Shown piece by piece: positions 1 to 8,496 of a DNA stretch of 64,000 nt. The stretch covers positions 62,001 through 126,000 of the forward strand of contig CAWDUP010000002.1 of NCBI GenBank assembly GCA_963805505.1, in the 5' to 3' direction. The position numbers and the translations under genes were made by a program. The stretch comes from JANPBY01 sp963805505. Lineage in GTDB: Bacteria > Actinomycetota > Actinomycetes > DATJPE01. The notes beneath the pieces were generated by a model that saw only the letters and a list, made by a program, of their open reading frames with translations, had not been told where the DNA came from and ran no database searches. How positions within the stretch are numbered: the first letter of the stretch is position 1; the number at the start of each line of letters is the position of its first letter.

Positions 1-1
1 C

Positions 2-256
2 GAGCTCGTGACCAACGCGATCGTGCACGGTGGCCCACCGGTCGAGCTGCACGCGGCCAGCAAGGGCTCCGGAATCCGCGTCGAGGTACGCGACGGGGCA
101 CAGCGACCGCCGGTGTTGGAGTCTGCGACGACGGTCGCCGGCACACCGCGCGAGCACGGGCGCGGACTGCAGATGGTGGCCACCCTCGCCGACCGCTGGG
201 GCTGGGACGGCCACCCCACGGGCAAGACCGTCTGGTTCGAGCTGGACTGTCTGTAG
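2..256 (+). CDS. ATP-binding protein, RsbW-like anti-sigma kinase fold (3' part)
   Basis: This is the C-terminal 84 residues of a histidine-kinase-like ATPase (HATPase_c) protein cut by the window edge. The reading frame is open from base 2 and begins with the N-box (ELVTNAIVHG). A later glycine motif (REHGRGLQMV) and a C-terminal WGW...GKTVWFEL strand match the short RsbW/SpoIIAB-like proteins common in actinobacteria. Such proteins usually act as anti-sigma or regulatory serine kinases. The start and any partner lie outside the window, so the specific role is not assignable. Confidence 0.75.
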   Translation, partial: ELVTNAIVHGGPPVELHAASKGSGIRVEVRDGAQRPPVLESATTVAGTPREHGRGLQMVATLADRWGWDGHPTGKTVWFELDCL

Positions 257-278
257 TCGAGCAGCAGCCAAGCGGCTG

Positions 279-1022
279 TCACTGATCGCTGTCATGGGTC
301 AGGAAAGCCATGATCGTCTCTTCGGGCAGCACACCGTGTCCGGCATTGGGGATCACGCATAGTTGAGCTTCGGGGATTGCCCTGAACATCGCCACCGTGT
401 GCTCAGGTTCGATCGCATCACGGTCGCCGGCTACGACGAGAGTCTGTGCCGTGACGCTTGCCAGTTGCTCGCGTGTGAAGTTCGGCTCAACCGTCCACAT
501 GCGCCGCATTCGCTCGAACACGACCGGCCAGTGGCCTGGGCCATCGGGCGAGAGCCGTTCGTAGTTCTCGCGGAGAGGAGCGAACCAGTGGTCGGCCGCG
601 ATGGTCATCAGTTCTTTCCGGTCGACCGCCGTGTACCCGGCGATGCTGAAGTTGGAGCCCGAGACCACGAGGTTCGACACCAAGTCCGGATGGTGGATCG
701 CCATGTCGAGACCGAGGATCCCTCCGTCGCTGACCCCGACTATTCCGACCCTGTCGACGTTCAGCTGCCGCAGAAGTTCGGCCGTGTCCTCGGCCATGTC
801 GTGGTAGTGGAACTCCCGATCCACCGCATCCGCGGTTCGGCCATGACCCATCTGCTCAGGTGCGATCACCTGGAAGCGGCTCGAGAAGAGCGGAAAAAGC
901 TGTCGTCTGAACTCGATCGAGGAGGTTCCGCCGTGCAGCATCAACAGCGCCGAACCCTCGCCGTGCACCTCGTAGTACATGTGCAGGCCGTTGACCTCAG
1001 CGTACGCGCCGCTGCTTTCCAT
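279..1022 (-). CDS. alpha/beta-fold hydrolase
   Basis: A 247-residue single-domain alpha/beta hydrolase of normal length. The oxyanion-hole stretch HGG lies at about residues 30-32 and the nucleophile elbow GVSDG places the catalytic serine at about 98. The acid is in GDRD (about 200-202) and the histidine in NAGHG (about 229). The pattern is that of small cytosolic esterases or C-C hydrolases, but the substrate cannot be read from sequence. It stands alone, convergent with the ATPase fragment and divergent from the DUF222 gene. Confidence 0.8.
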   Translation of the reverse strand: MESSGAYAEVNGLHMYYEVHGEGSALLMLHGGTSSIEFRRQLFPLFSSRFQVIAPEQMGHGRTADAVDREFHYHDMAEDTAELLRQLNVDRVGIVGVSDGGILGLDMAIHHPDLVSNLVVSGSNFSIAGYTAVDRKELMTIAADHWFAPLRENYERLSPDGPGHWPVVFERMRRMWTVEPNFTREQLASVTAQTLVVAGDRDAIEPEHTVAMFRAIPEAQLCVIPNAGHGVLPEETIMAFLTHDSDQ

Positions 1023-1279
1023 CCTTCACTCTGACACGAACAGGTAACCACGAACAGCCCAAGCCTGGCAGATCCTCGAGTGGCCCCCTCCGACCACGCT
1101 CACCTCGCCGCAACGGGGACTGTCGGTGGCTCGTGACAGACTAGATATGTCGCTTCGAAGCACGTGAAGTGGCTGGCCTCAGTGCCCACGAGATTTTCGC
1201 CTTCAGTGCCCAGAGAACGTCCTCGCCAGTCCCGGCGGGGTGACGTTGGTCCTTGTCTCTTGGCTGGAGGTGACCCCCG
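1023..1279. other. intergenic spacer with short direct repeats
   Basis: This 257-base spacer lies between divergent genes. It contains the decamer TCAGTGCCCA twice (1179-1188 and 1203-1212, 24-base period) beside a lower-GC stretch (ctagatatgt, agattttcgc). The downstream DUF222 gene has a good ribosome binding site (GGAGG, 1266-1270). No coding signal was seen. The paired repeats resemble the repeated terminal sites of some insertion sequences but no transposase remains. Confidence 0.4.
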
Positions 1280-2598
1280 TTGAGCGCACTGGACATGTTG
1301 ATGACCGCGATCGACGGCTACCTGGCCGAAGACCGCGGCGACCTGTCCGGCAGCGAGGCCGCCGAGTCACTGACGGCGTTGACCACGGGGATCAACCGGC
1401 TCACCGCCGCCCAGATCGAGCTCACCGGCCAGGTCGAGGACTCCGGGGTCTGGGGCCTGGACGGGTCCCGCTCCGCCGCGACCTGGCTGACCGCCCACAC
1501 CCGGACCTCCCGCGCCGTCGCCGGCGCTGATCTGAAGCTGGCCCGCGCCCTTGCCCGGAACCTACCCGCGACCGCCGCGGCCGTTTGGCTGGGACCCTGC
1601 CGGTCGGGCACGCCCGGATCCTTTCCCGCGAATGCACCAAAACCGCGACCATGCGCGAGACCCTGACCGACCCCCGCCTCGGCGAGACCCTGCTGCTGGC
1701 CTCGGCCGGGATGCCGGCCGGTGACTTCCTGCGGGTATGCCGGGCGTGGGCGCTGCGCGCCGACCCCGCGGTCGCGGACGCCGCCTACCGCGAAGACACC
1801 GACAGCTACGAGTTCGCCCTATCGGCCACCACCGGTGGAGTCATCCCGCACGGGAAGCTGTCCCCCGACGTCGCCGAACTGCTGCAAACCGCGCTGCGCG
1901 CCGAGATCGGCGTCCCGACCGCCGACGACACACGCAGCACCTGGCAACACCAACACGACGCCCTCGGATCCCTGGCAGCCCGGCTGCTAGCCAACGGCGG
2001 GCTGGGCACCACCCACGCGGTGCGCCCACAGATCGTCGTGCACGTCCCACTGGCCACCGCCCTCGCCCAACCCGGCACCCCCGGGGTGGCACCGGCGTGG
2101 CTGCAAGACTCCCGCACCCCCCTGCCCACCTGCCTGCTCGACCGCCTCGCCTGCGACAGCGACCTCATGCACGCCGTCCTCGGCGCCGACGGGGAAGTCC
2201 TGCACTTCGGCCGCGCCAAACGGCTGTTCGAAGGCCCGCTACGCCGGGCCATGGAAACGCGAGACGGGCACTGCCGCTACCCCGGCTGCACCGCGCCACC
2301 CAGCCACTGCGAAGGCCACCACCTGTTGCGCTGGACCCTGGGCGGGCTCACCAACATCGACCAAGGCGCCCTGCTGTGCTGGCACCACCACACCCACGTC
2401 CACGCCCACAACATCCAGATCACCAAAACCCCCAACGGAGGCCTCACCTTCACCCACCCCGACGGCCACATCATCGGCACCACCTACCCCCACAGCGGAC
2501 CAGACCCCGACCCACTCCCCTGGACCCACCCAGACCAGTCCGAGCAAGACCCCACCGCAATCACCGCCTGGGACGAGAACTGCAGAGGCCCCACCTAG
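1280..2598 (+). pseudogene. DUF222/HNH endonuclease-like gene with frameshift
   Basis: A DUF222 (13E12-repeat-like) protein with a C-terminal HNH domain, split over two frames. Frame one runs from TTG 1280, which has a GGAGG site about eight bases upstream, to about 1584 (ending LPATAAAV). It continues without sequence loss in the -1 frame as LAGTLPVGHARIL to 2598. The HNH part shows CRYPGC, EGHH and LLCWHHHTHVH. One missing base at about 1583-1585 (GTTTG) explains the break. The site is not a classical slippery heptamer, so mutation or sequencing error is likelier than programmed frameshifting. The family is multicopy in actinobacteria and its function is not well established. Confidence 0.8.
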
Positions 2599-2676
2599 CT
2601 CAGGGCCGTCGTGCGGCCTCACCACCAACTGCCGACACGTACGTCCTGCGGATCTTCACCCCCCTCACGGGGGAGA

Positions 2677-3564
2677 TCAATCGAACCCTTCGAGCGCAGC
2701 CCAGGGCTGCTTGGTCGGGGCGACCGCTCGACCCTCGGGGCAGTGTCGGGCGAAGTCGCACCACCCACACATCGAGCCTGGCTTGGGCGCAAAGACATCG
2801 GCCCAGTCGGCTGGTCGTTCGGACAAACCGGCGCGCCACTCGACCTCAGCAGCAGCGGCCTCGGCGCCGATGTCCTCGGCGCGTCGCAGGTGTCGGAGCA
2901 ACGACTCCTCGGTGTGCACCCAGCGAACCACCGACGCGCTCGGCAGATGGTGGAGCTCCACCGTGCGGCAACGCTGTCGCAAGGTACGGCCAGCCGCCAA
3001 TGCATAGAGCGCTAGTGCTAGCGAGCCGCGCACCTCGTCAGTGTCCGGCACCCACCGGCCGGTCTTGTAGTCGACAATGACCAGTTCCTCCTCGTCCTGG
3101 GCGACCCCGTCGACGTCGGCAACGATCCGCTCATCGATGCGGTCGACGCGGCCGCTGAGTGCCAGGGTGTCGGTGCGCATCGCGACCGTGCGTTCGATGC
3201 CGCGGGGTTCGTCCTCCGGGTCCTGTCCGGCGAGGTAGCGCTCAATCATCACGCGACACTGGGCCAACCACTGCGCGCTCTGCGCGTCGTCCCGGAATCC
3301 GTCGGGAAGCCAGCACTCTTCGAGCAGGTCACCTCCGGCTTCGGGGGTACGGCGACCCGCCGGCAGGTCGTACCACCGCTTGAGCGCCGTGTGGACCGCC
3401 GCACCGAGACTCGTGTGCGCCCACGGCGGCCCCTTGGGCGGGGTCGGCCGATCGAGGTAGGTCATCCGATAGCGACGGGGGCAGTCCAACCAGGTCGTGA
3501 GCCTGGTGGGGAAGGCCTGGAAGAGCCGCTTCGGCATCCCGTCGAGACCGAGCTGCTCGGTCAT
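2677..3564 (-). CDS. RecB-family PD-(D/E)XK exonuclease with probable Fe-S cluster
   Basis: A 295-residue Cas4/AddB-like single-domain nuclease. Visible active-site elements are His58 (AAVHTAL), Asp141 (GRVDRID) and the DYK motif (VIVDYKTG, about 165-167). Cys28 (LDCPRRYR) together with Cys266, Cys269 and Cys275 (CGWC..ARHC) matches the four-cysteine 4Fe-4S arrangement of this family. The start overlaps the stop of the upstream PHP gene by four bases, so the two are probably co-transcribed. It is widespread in actinobacteria as a stand-alone RecB-like protein. A DNA repair role is inferred; no CRISPR genes are nearby. Confidence 0.85.
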   Translation of the reverse strand: MTEQLGLDGMPKRLFQAFPTRLTTWLDCPRRYRMTYLDRPTPPKGPPWAHTSLGAAVHTALKRWYDLPAGRRTPEAGGDLLEECWLPDGFRDDAQSAQWLAQCRVMIERYLAGQDPEDEPRGIERTVAMRTDTLALSGRVDRIDERIVADVDGVAQDEEELVIVDYKTGRWVPDTDEVRGSLALALYALAAGRTLRQRCRTVELHHLPSASVVRWVHTEESLLRHLRRAEDIGAEAAAAEVEWRAGLSERPADWADVFAPKPGSMCGWCDFARHCPEGRAVAPTKQPWAALEGFD

Positions 3565-4400
3565 CGCGTCAACGACGAAGCACGGGCGCGGAGCTCGGCA
3601 AAGACCACTGGATCGGTCGTGCAGGCGGCCAGCCCTTGCAGCTTGCCCGTCCCGTGGTAGTCGCTGGAGCCGGTCGTGAGCAGGCCAAGGTTTGCTGCCA
3701 GGTCGGCATAGTGGGCGCGCGCCTGCTCGTCGTGGTCTGGGTGATCCACCTCGATGCCGACCAGGCCGGCTGAGGCGAGCGTCTCCACGACGGCGTCGTC
3801 CACGACCCGGCCGCGTCGCCCAGCGCCGGGGTGGGCGAAGACCGAGACTCCTCCCGCCTCAGCGATCAGCTGGATGGCGTCGACGGGATCGGTCGCGTGA
3901 TGGGTGGCGTAGAACCGTGAGTCGTTGTGGAGCAGATCGGCGAAGGCTGCGTCGCGATCCGGCACGACACCCCGGGCCACGAGCGCATCCGCGATGTGCG
4001 GACGACCCACCGTTGCCCCTCGACTGGTCTGAGCCTCGACGTCCTCCCAGCGGATCGGATAGTCGGCCTCCGCAAGACGACGGACGATCTCCTTAGCCCG
4101 GGGCACTCGGTCGTCGCGGTTCAAGGACAGCTCCGCCGCAAGCGCCGGCAGGTCGGGATCCGGCCAGTAGCCCAGCAGGTGCAGGGAGATTCCGTCGATG
4201 GCGCAGGAGATCTCCACGCCAGGGACGACGTCGATACCCACCTCGACCCCGGCTGCGATCGCCTCCGGCGTGCCAGCCAGGGTGTCGTGATCGGTGAGCG
4301 CGACGACATCCATCCCCGACGCCGCAGCTCGGCGGACCAGCTCGGCCGGCGAGTCCGTGCCGTCGCTCACCCTGGAGTGAGTGTGCAGGTCGATAAGCAT
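3561..4400 (-). CDS. PHP-domain phosphoesterase
   Basis: A 279-residue PHP protein of the YciV/RNase AM type. The metal-binding motifs are intact: HTH (residues 6-8), TDHD (36-39), Glu63, GRPH (about 135), FAHP (190) and SDYHG (246-250). The length fits the 3',5'-nucleoside bisphosphate phosphatase / 5'-3' exonuclease group, acting on short RNA or nucleotides in the cytosol. It overlaps the RecB-like nuclease gene by four bases, suggesting a two-gene nucleic-acid-processing operon. The exact substrate is inferred from family membership. Confidence 0.85.
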   Translation of the reverse strand: MLIDLHTHSRVSDGTDSPAELVRRAAASGMDVVALTDHDTLAGTPEAIAAGVEVGIDVVPGVEISCAIDGISLHLLGYWPDPDLPALAAELSLNRDDRVPRAKEIVRRLAEADYPIRWEDVEAQTSRGATVGRPHIADALVARGVVPDRDAAFADLLHNDSRFYATHHATDPVDAIQLIAEAGGVSVFAHPGAGRRGRVVDDAVVETLASAGLVGIEVDHPDHDEQARAHYADLAANLGLLTTGSSDYHGTGKLQGLAACTTDPVVFAELRARASSLTR

Positions 4401-4496
4401 CCCCCGAAGACTAGGGCCGACGTCCCCCAGACCTCCGAGTCAGAACCAACCTGGGGACGATGCGCCGTCCGAACAGCGCCAGTCATGACGGCCCGC

Positions 4497-5573
4497 TCAC
4501 CCGGAAACCGGGGCCTCGACCCAGTGCACCGGAACACCGTGCGGCGGCGCCGTACCCAACGCGAGCTCCACGCGGGTCGAGGAGCTGTGCCAGCGCAACC
4601 GCACGTCGAATTGCGAGGAGCCGTCCGGAGGCGGCTCAAAGCTCAGGTGCGCGAACGGCGAGTCGTCCGTGGCCAGCTCGGCGAGCCGGTCACGCTCGGC
4701 GAGCACCCGTCGTCGCTCGTCGGCGCTCACGTACTGCCACATGACGCTGTGCCACAGCACTGTCGCCACCCCTGGCAGCGGTTCGAGCCCCGCGAGGAAC
4801 TCGGCCGCCCCGACGGGCTGCACCACGGCCGGGACGTGGCCCGCGATTTCCAAGGCGGCCCGAAGGCGTTCGAAGCGCGCCAGATCATCCGGCCACACGT
4901 ACGAGCTCAGGGTCAGGCGCCCCTCCGTGGTCGTCGGATCGATCGGGTCCGGGTCGCAGCCCAGCCGCTCCACGACCTCGAAGTCGCGGCCGCGGGGCAG
5001 GGCATCGACGTCGACGGCACGGTGCAGGACGCGCAGCTGCTCAGCTCGCAGGTTGAGGCCCGCACTGGCCCCGATCTCGAGCAGGCGCACCGCACGGCCC
5101 CCGGACAATTCGCTGATGACGTGCAGGCCGCCGATGAGCGGCAGGGAGCGTCCCGTCTCGTTGGTCTGCGGCGGGCGCACCAGCATCGGCGCGATGGCGT
5201 CCGCCTGGTCGCTGAGGACCTGCCGGAAGGCAGCCCAGACCGCTTCGTCGGTCGCTGAGTCACGAGCGACGTAGGTGCCTCCCACGCTCGGATAGTGCAC
5301 GGCCAAGGCGGGGGCGAGCCGGGCCAGCACGAGGCGGTGTACGGCGCCGGTCAGCCTCAGCGCCATCGCGGAGCCGGGCGGAGCATCCTCGAAGCCAGCC
5401 ACCGCCGCCGCAGTCGGGCCACCTGACTCGAGATCGTCAGCCGCCCGTTCGAGCACGGCGGCATACAAAGGTGACCCGAGGCTCGCGCACGCCAGCGCCT
5501 GCCGCCGGAACCGACCGGTCAGCGGGTGCTTCTGCACGTGGCCCTCACGCGTCTCCACCGTGACCACACGCAT
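4497..5573 (-). CDS. DUF2332 family protein
   Basis: A 358-residue protein with the hallmarks of DUF2332, a family common in actinobacteria and of unproven biochemistry. Features include an N-terminal helix region with FRRQALACASLGSPLYAAVL, a central SVGGTYVARD region, GASAGLNL resembling a methyltransferase-like glycine loop (about 187-194), and a C-terminal LWHSVMWQY motif. There is no signal peptide or membrane segment. Its start overlaps the small membrane-protein gene upstream by about 29 bases, implying translational coupling. Function is unknown. Confidence 0.8.
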   Translation of the reverse strand: MRVVTVETREGHVQKHPLTGRFRRQALACASLGSPLYAAVLERAADDLESGGPTAAAVAGFEDAPPGSAMALRLTGAVHRLVLARLAPALAVHYPSVGGTYVARDSATDEAVWAAFRQVLSDQADAIAPMLVRPPQTNETGRSLPLIGGLHVISELSGGRAVRLLEIGASAGLNLRAEQLRVLHRAVDVDALPRGRDFEVVERLGCDPDPIDPTTTEGRLTLSSYVWPDDLARFERLRAALEIAGHVPAVVQPVGAAEFLAGLEPLPGVATVLWHSVMWQYVSADERRRVLAERDRLAELATDDSPFAHLSFEPPPDGSSQFDVRLRWHSSSTRVELALGTAPPHGVPVHWVEAPVSG

Positions 5574-5826
5574 CTTGAACGACCGACGGCACGTTCACCT
5601 CGATCCCGAAGAACGTCGCCTTCCCGGAGCACGTGTGGACGTAGTCGAGCAGAGCCGCCCGCTGGGTCCACATCGCAACCCCGAGACCGACGAAGACGAC
5701 GAGGAACAGCACCTTCATCGCCACCGATCTCACGACAAGCGCCAGCACGACGCCAATGATCGGCAGCCCGATCCCGAGGATCAGCGCCCAGGTCTTGACC
5801 GTGTCGAGGTCGACGTCCAGATTCAC
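5545..5826 (-). CDS. small membrane protein of unknown function
   Basis: A 93-residue protein starting at GTG 5826 (VNLDVDLDTVKTW). An upstream in-frame codon at 5901 would add a basic, low-complexity tail and looks less natural. Two adjacent hydrophobic segments, about residues 12-31 and 36-54, suggest a two-pass membrane protein. They are followed by a soluble tail carrying two cysteines (HTCSGKATFFG and QDACGHGG). The 3' end overlaps the DUF2332 start. I do not recognise a family. Confidence 0.6.
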   Translation of the reverse strand: MNLDVDLDTVKTWALILGIGLPIIGVVLALVVRSVAMKVLFLVVFVGLGVAMWTQRAALLDYVHTCSGKATFFGIEVNVPSVVQDACGHGGDA

Positions 5827-5985
5827 GCGTCCATCTTGACGTACGCCGCCGCTCCCACCGCTTCGGCTCCGGACCACGCGGCCCGATGAAACGGCCCACA
5901 ACGGCTCAATCCGGCCGCGAAGACCCAGCCGTTTCTCGCCGTTGGATCAGCCGGCCCACATCTGCTCCTCGGCGAGCGCGGACGG

Positions 5986-7185
5986 CTAGAGCTTGTAGTC
6001 CTCGAGCAGCCGGCGCCCGATGATCATCTTCTGGATGTCCGCCGTGCCCTCGCCGATGAGCAACATCGGCGCCTCACGGTAGAGGCGCTCGATCTCGTAC
6101 TCCTTGGAGTAGCCGTACCCACCGTGAATCCGGAAGGAGTCTTCGACGACCTCCTTGCAATACTCGCTAGCCAGATACTTCGCCATCCCGGCCTCGACGT
6201 CGTTGCGTTCACCGGAGTCCTTCTTGCGCGCCGCCATCACCATCATCTGGTGGGCCGCTTCGACCTTGGTGGCCATGTCGGCGAGACGGAACATCACCGC
6301 CTGGTGCTCGGCAATCGGCTTGCCGAACGTCGACCGTTGCTGCGCATAAGAAATCGCCAGCTCGAAGGCTCGGTGCGCCACTCCGCACCCACGCGCAGCG
6401 ACGTTCACGCGACCGACCTCGACGCCGTCCATCATCTGGTAGAAGCCACGCCCCGGCGCCTCGCCGAGAACGGCATCAGCCGGGAGCCGGAGCCCTGACA
6501 TCACCAACTCGGTGGTATCGACCCCCTTGTATCCCATCTTGTCGATCTTCCCGGGGATGGTGAGGCCCGGCCGCACCTCGCCGAACCCCTGCGGCTTCTC
6601 CACGAGGAAGGTCGTCATGTTGCGGTAGACCGACCCCGCGTTATCGGGACCTTCGTCGGTCTTCACCAATACCGCGACCAGCGTCGACGTACCCCCGTTG
6701 GTCAGCCACATCTTCTGCCCGTCAAGCACGTAGTCGTTGCCGTCTCGCACCGCCTTGCTCGTGATGGCGGAGACGTCTGACCCGCAGCCGGGCTCCGACA
6801 TCGAGAAGGCACCCCGAACCTCCCCGGCCGCCATCCGCGGTAGGAAGTGCTCCTTTTGCGCCTGCGTACCGTGCTGCTTGAGCATGTACGCCACGATGAA
6901 ATGGGTGTTGATGATGCCGCTCACGCTCATCCAGCCGCGGGCAATCTCCTCCACGCACAAGGCATACGTCAGCAATGACTCACCCAGACCGCCGTACTCC
7001 TCGGGGATCATCAAGCCGAAGACGCCCATCTCCTTCAGACCCTCGACGATCGCCTCGGGGTAGGCGTCGGAGTGCTCGAGCTCTTGGGCGTGCGGGATGA
7101 CCTCGGCGTCGACGAATGTCTTGACGGTCTTGAGGATCTCCAGCTGCAGGTCGCTGAGGCCTTCGGTGTGCGCGAGTCGTCCCAT
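5986..7185 (-). CDS. acyl-CoA dehydrogenase
   Basis: A 399-residue flavoenzyme of standard ACAD length. N-, middle and C-terminal ACAD domains are all present. Signatures are AFSMSEPGCGSDVSAI (about 144-159), WLTNGG in the beta domain, and the C-terminal GEGTADIQKMIIGRRLL with the probable catalytic glutamate at about 379. It should oxidise an acyl-CoA using FAD and pass electrons to ETF in the cytosol. A CitE-like lyase and a small membrane protein lie just upstream on the same strand, suggesting a shared role in short or branched acyl-CoA metabolism. Chain-length specificity is not readable. Confidence 0.9.
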   Translation of the reverse strand: MGRLAHTEGLSDLQLEILKTVKTFVDAEVIPHAQELEHSDAYPEAIVEGLKEMGVFGLMIPEEYGGLGESLLTYALCVEEIARGWMSVSGIINTHFIVAYMLKQHGTQAQKEHFLPRMAAGEVRGAFSMSEPGCGSDVSAITSKAVRDGNDYVLDGQKMWLTNGGTSTLVAVLVKTDEGPDNAGSVYRNMTTFLVEKPQGFGEVRPGLTIPGKIDKMGYKGVDTTELVMSGLRLPADAVLGEAPGRGFYQMMDGVEVGRVNVAARGCGVAHRAFELAISYAQQRSTFGKPIAEHQAVMFRLADMATKVEAAHQMMVMAARKKDSGERNDVEAGMAKYLASEYCKEVVEDSFRIHGGYGYSKEYEIERLYREAPMLLIGEGTADIQKMIIGRRLLEDYKL

Positions 7186-7227
7186 GGCGTGGGCGGTCCC
7201 TTCGGTGGCGATTCGATCCTGGTGGCC

Positions 7228-7452
7228 CTACAGCGCTGACGGGCGACGCCCGAAGCCTAGGTAGGCGAGCGGGCCGAACGGTTGGACGACCAGGCTCAGC
7301 ACCCACACGGCCTTGGGGCCGCGCACCTCGGTGCCGGGTCGCCGGGCCAGGTCGACCAGGACCATCGTGGAGAGCGCGATCTCGATCCCCGCGCCCACGA
7401 GAACGGCAGCCCGCTGTCGATCGCTGAGGTCGCTCCACGACTTCTTCGCCAT
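7228..7452 (-). CDS. PLDc_N-like small membrane protein
   Basis: A 74-residue protein starting MAKKSWSDLSDRQR. Two hydrophobic segments (about 15-34 and 47-66) surround a short loop with RRPGTEVRGPKAVW. The arrangement and the VQPFGPLAYLGFGRR ending match the small two-helix family annotated as a phospholipase D-nuclease N-terminal domain in actinobacteria. There is no catalytic domain. It is probably an inner-membrane accessory protein. It sits between the CitE-like lyase and the acyl-CoA dehydrogenase on the same strand. Confidence 0.7.
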   Translation of the reverse strand: MAKKSWSDLSDRQRAAVLVGAGIEIALSTMVLVDLARRPGTEVRGPKAVWVLSLVVQPFGPLAYLGFGRRPSAL

Positions 7453-7505
7453 GGGCTCACGCTACGCCTCCGGATGCGACAGGCCCGCGCCACACCCGGC
7501 GGCGG

Positions 7506-8465
7506 CTACTCGGGCGGGGTGAAGGATTCCGTGCGGCTCATAGCGGCAGCCCGCCCTTTGGCAGCGATCACCAGCGCCATCTTGCGTGACGCCTCGTCGA
7601 TCATCTCCTCGCCTAGCATCGCAGCACCGCGGGCCCCGCCGGCCGCCGAGGTGTACCAGTCGTAGGCGTCCAGGATCAGCTCGGCGTGGTCGTAGTCGTC
7701 TTGTCGCGGCGAGTACGCCTCGTTCGCCGCATCGATCTGACCGGGGTGCAGCGCCCATTTTCCGTCGAACCCGAGTGCAGCAGAGCGGCCGGCCACCCGG
7801 GAGAAACCTTCGACGTCGCGGATCTGCAGGTACGGTCCGTCGATCGCCTGCTTCTCGTTGGCTCGGGCTGCCATCAGGATCGACATCAGGATGTGGTGGT
7901 AGGCGTCGCCGACGTCATAACCGGGCGGCTGCTCTCCGACCACGAGCGACTTCATGTTGATGGACGCCATGAAGTCCGCCGGCCCGAAGATGATCGTCTC
8001 CACCCGAGCAGAGGCCTGCGCGATGGCATCCACCTCGAGGAGTCCACGCGCATTCTCGATCTGCGCCTCGATCCCGATCCGGCCCACCTCGTAACCCATG
8101 GTCGTCTCGATCTGGGTCAGCAGCAGGTCTAGCGCGATCACCTGCTGCGCGGTCTGCACCTTCGGCAACATGATGCAGTCCAGGTTGGCGCCAGCGCCCT
8201 CGACGACCTGGATGACGTCGCGGTAGGTCCAGTGCGTCGTCCAGTCGTTGACGCGCACGACGCGGACCTTGCTGCCCCAGCCACCTTCGTTGAGCGCGGC
8301 AACGATGGTCGCGCGAGCCTCGGGCTTGGCCAGTGGCGCGCAAGCGTCCTCGAGATCGAGGAAGACCTGGTCGGCCGGCAGACCTCGAGCCTTGTCGATC
8401 ATCTTTTGACTGCTGCCGGGAACGGCGAGGCACGAGCGGCGCGGGCGAAGAGGTCGATCAGACAT
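7506..8465 (-). CDS. HpcH/HpaI aldolase, CitE/malyl-CoA lyase-like
   Basis: A 319-residue CoA ester lyase starting at ATG 8465 (MSDRPLRPRRSCLAVPG); an upstream in-frame extension to 8546 looks non-coding. Typical family stretches are visible: VFLDLEDACAP (metal-binding acidic region, about 40-50), IMLPKVQ (about 105), IGIEAQIENARG (about 131-142) and IFGPADFMASI. The protein would cleave or form a 3-hydroxyacyl-CoA such as malyl-CoA, beta-methylmalyl-CoA or citramalyl-CoA. Which substrate is used cannot be decided. It lies in one orientation with an EamA transporter upstream and an acyl-CoA dehydrogenase downstream. Confidence 0.85.
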   Translation of the reverse strand: MSDRPLRPRRSCLAVPGSSQKMIDKARGLPADQVFLDLEDACAPLAKPEARATIVAALNEGGWGSKVRVVRVNDWTTHWTYRDVIQVVEGAGANLDCIMLPKVQTAQQVIALDLLLTQIETTMGYEVGRIGIEAQIENARGLLEVDAIAQASARVETIIFGPADFMASINMKSLVVGEQPPGYDVGDAYHHILMSILMAARANEKQAIDGPYLQIRDVEGFSRVAGRSAALGFDGKWALHPGQIDAANEAYSPRQDDYDHAELILDAYDWYTSAAGGARGAAMLGEEMIDEASRKMALVIAAKGRAAAMSRTESFTPPE

Positions 8466-8496
8466 GACCCGCACGCTAGCCGGAGGACCTCTCAGA

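Noticed and set aside
2677..3564. Cas4 nuclease
   Set aside because: The cysteine and PD-(D/E)XK pattern is shared, but size, the PHP partner and absence of any CRISPR locus fit the stand-alone actinobacterial RecB-like family.
3927..5258. A 443-codon plus-strand open frame
   Set aside because: It runs antisense through the PHP and DUF2332 genes and shows only arginine/glutamine-rich low-complexity sequence.
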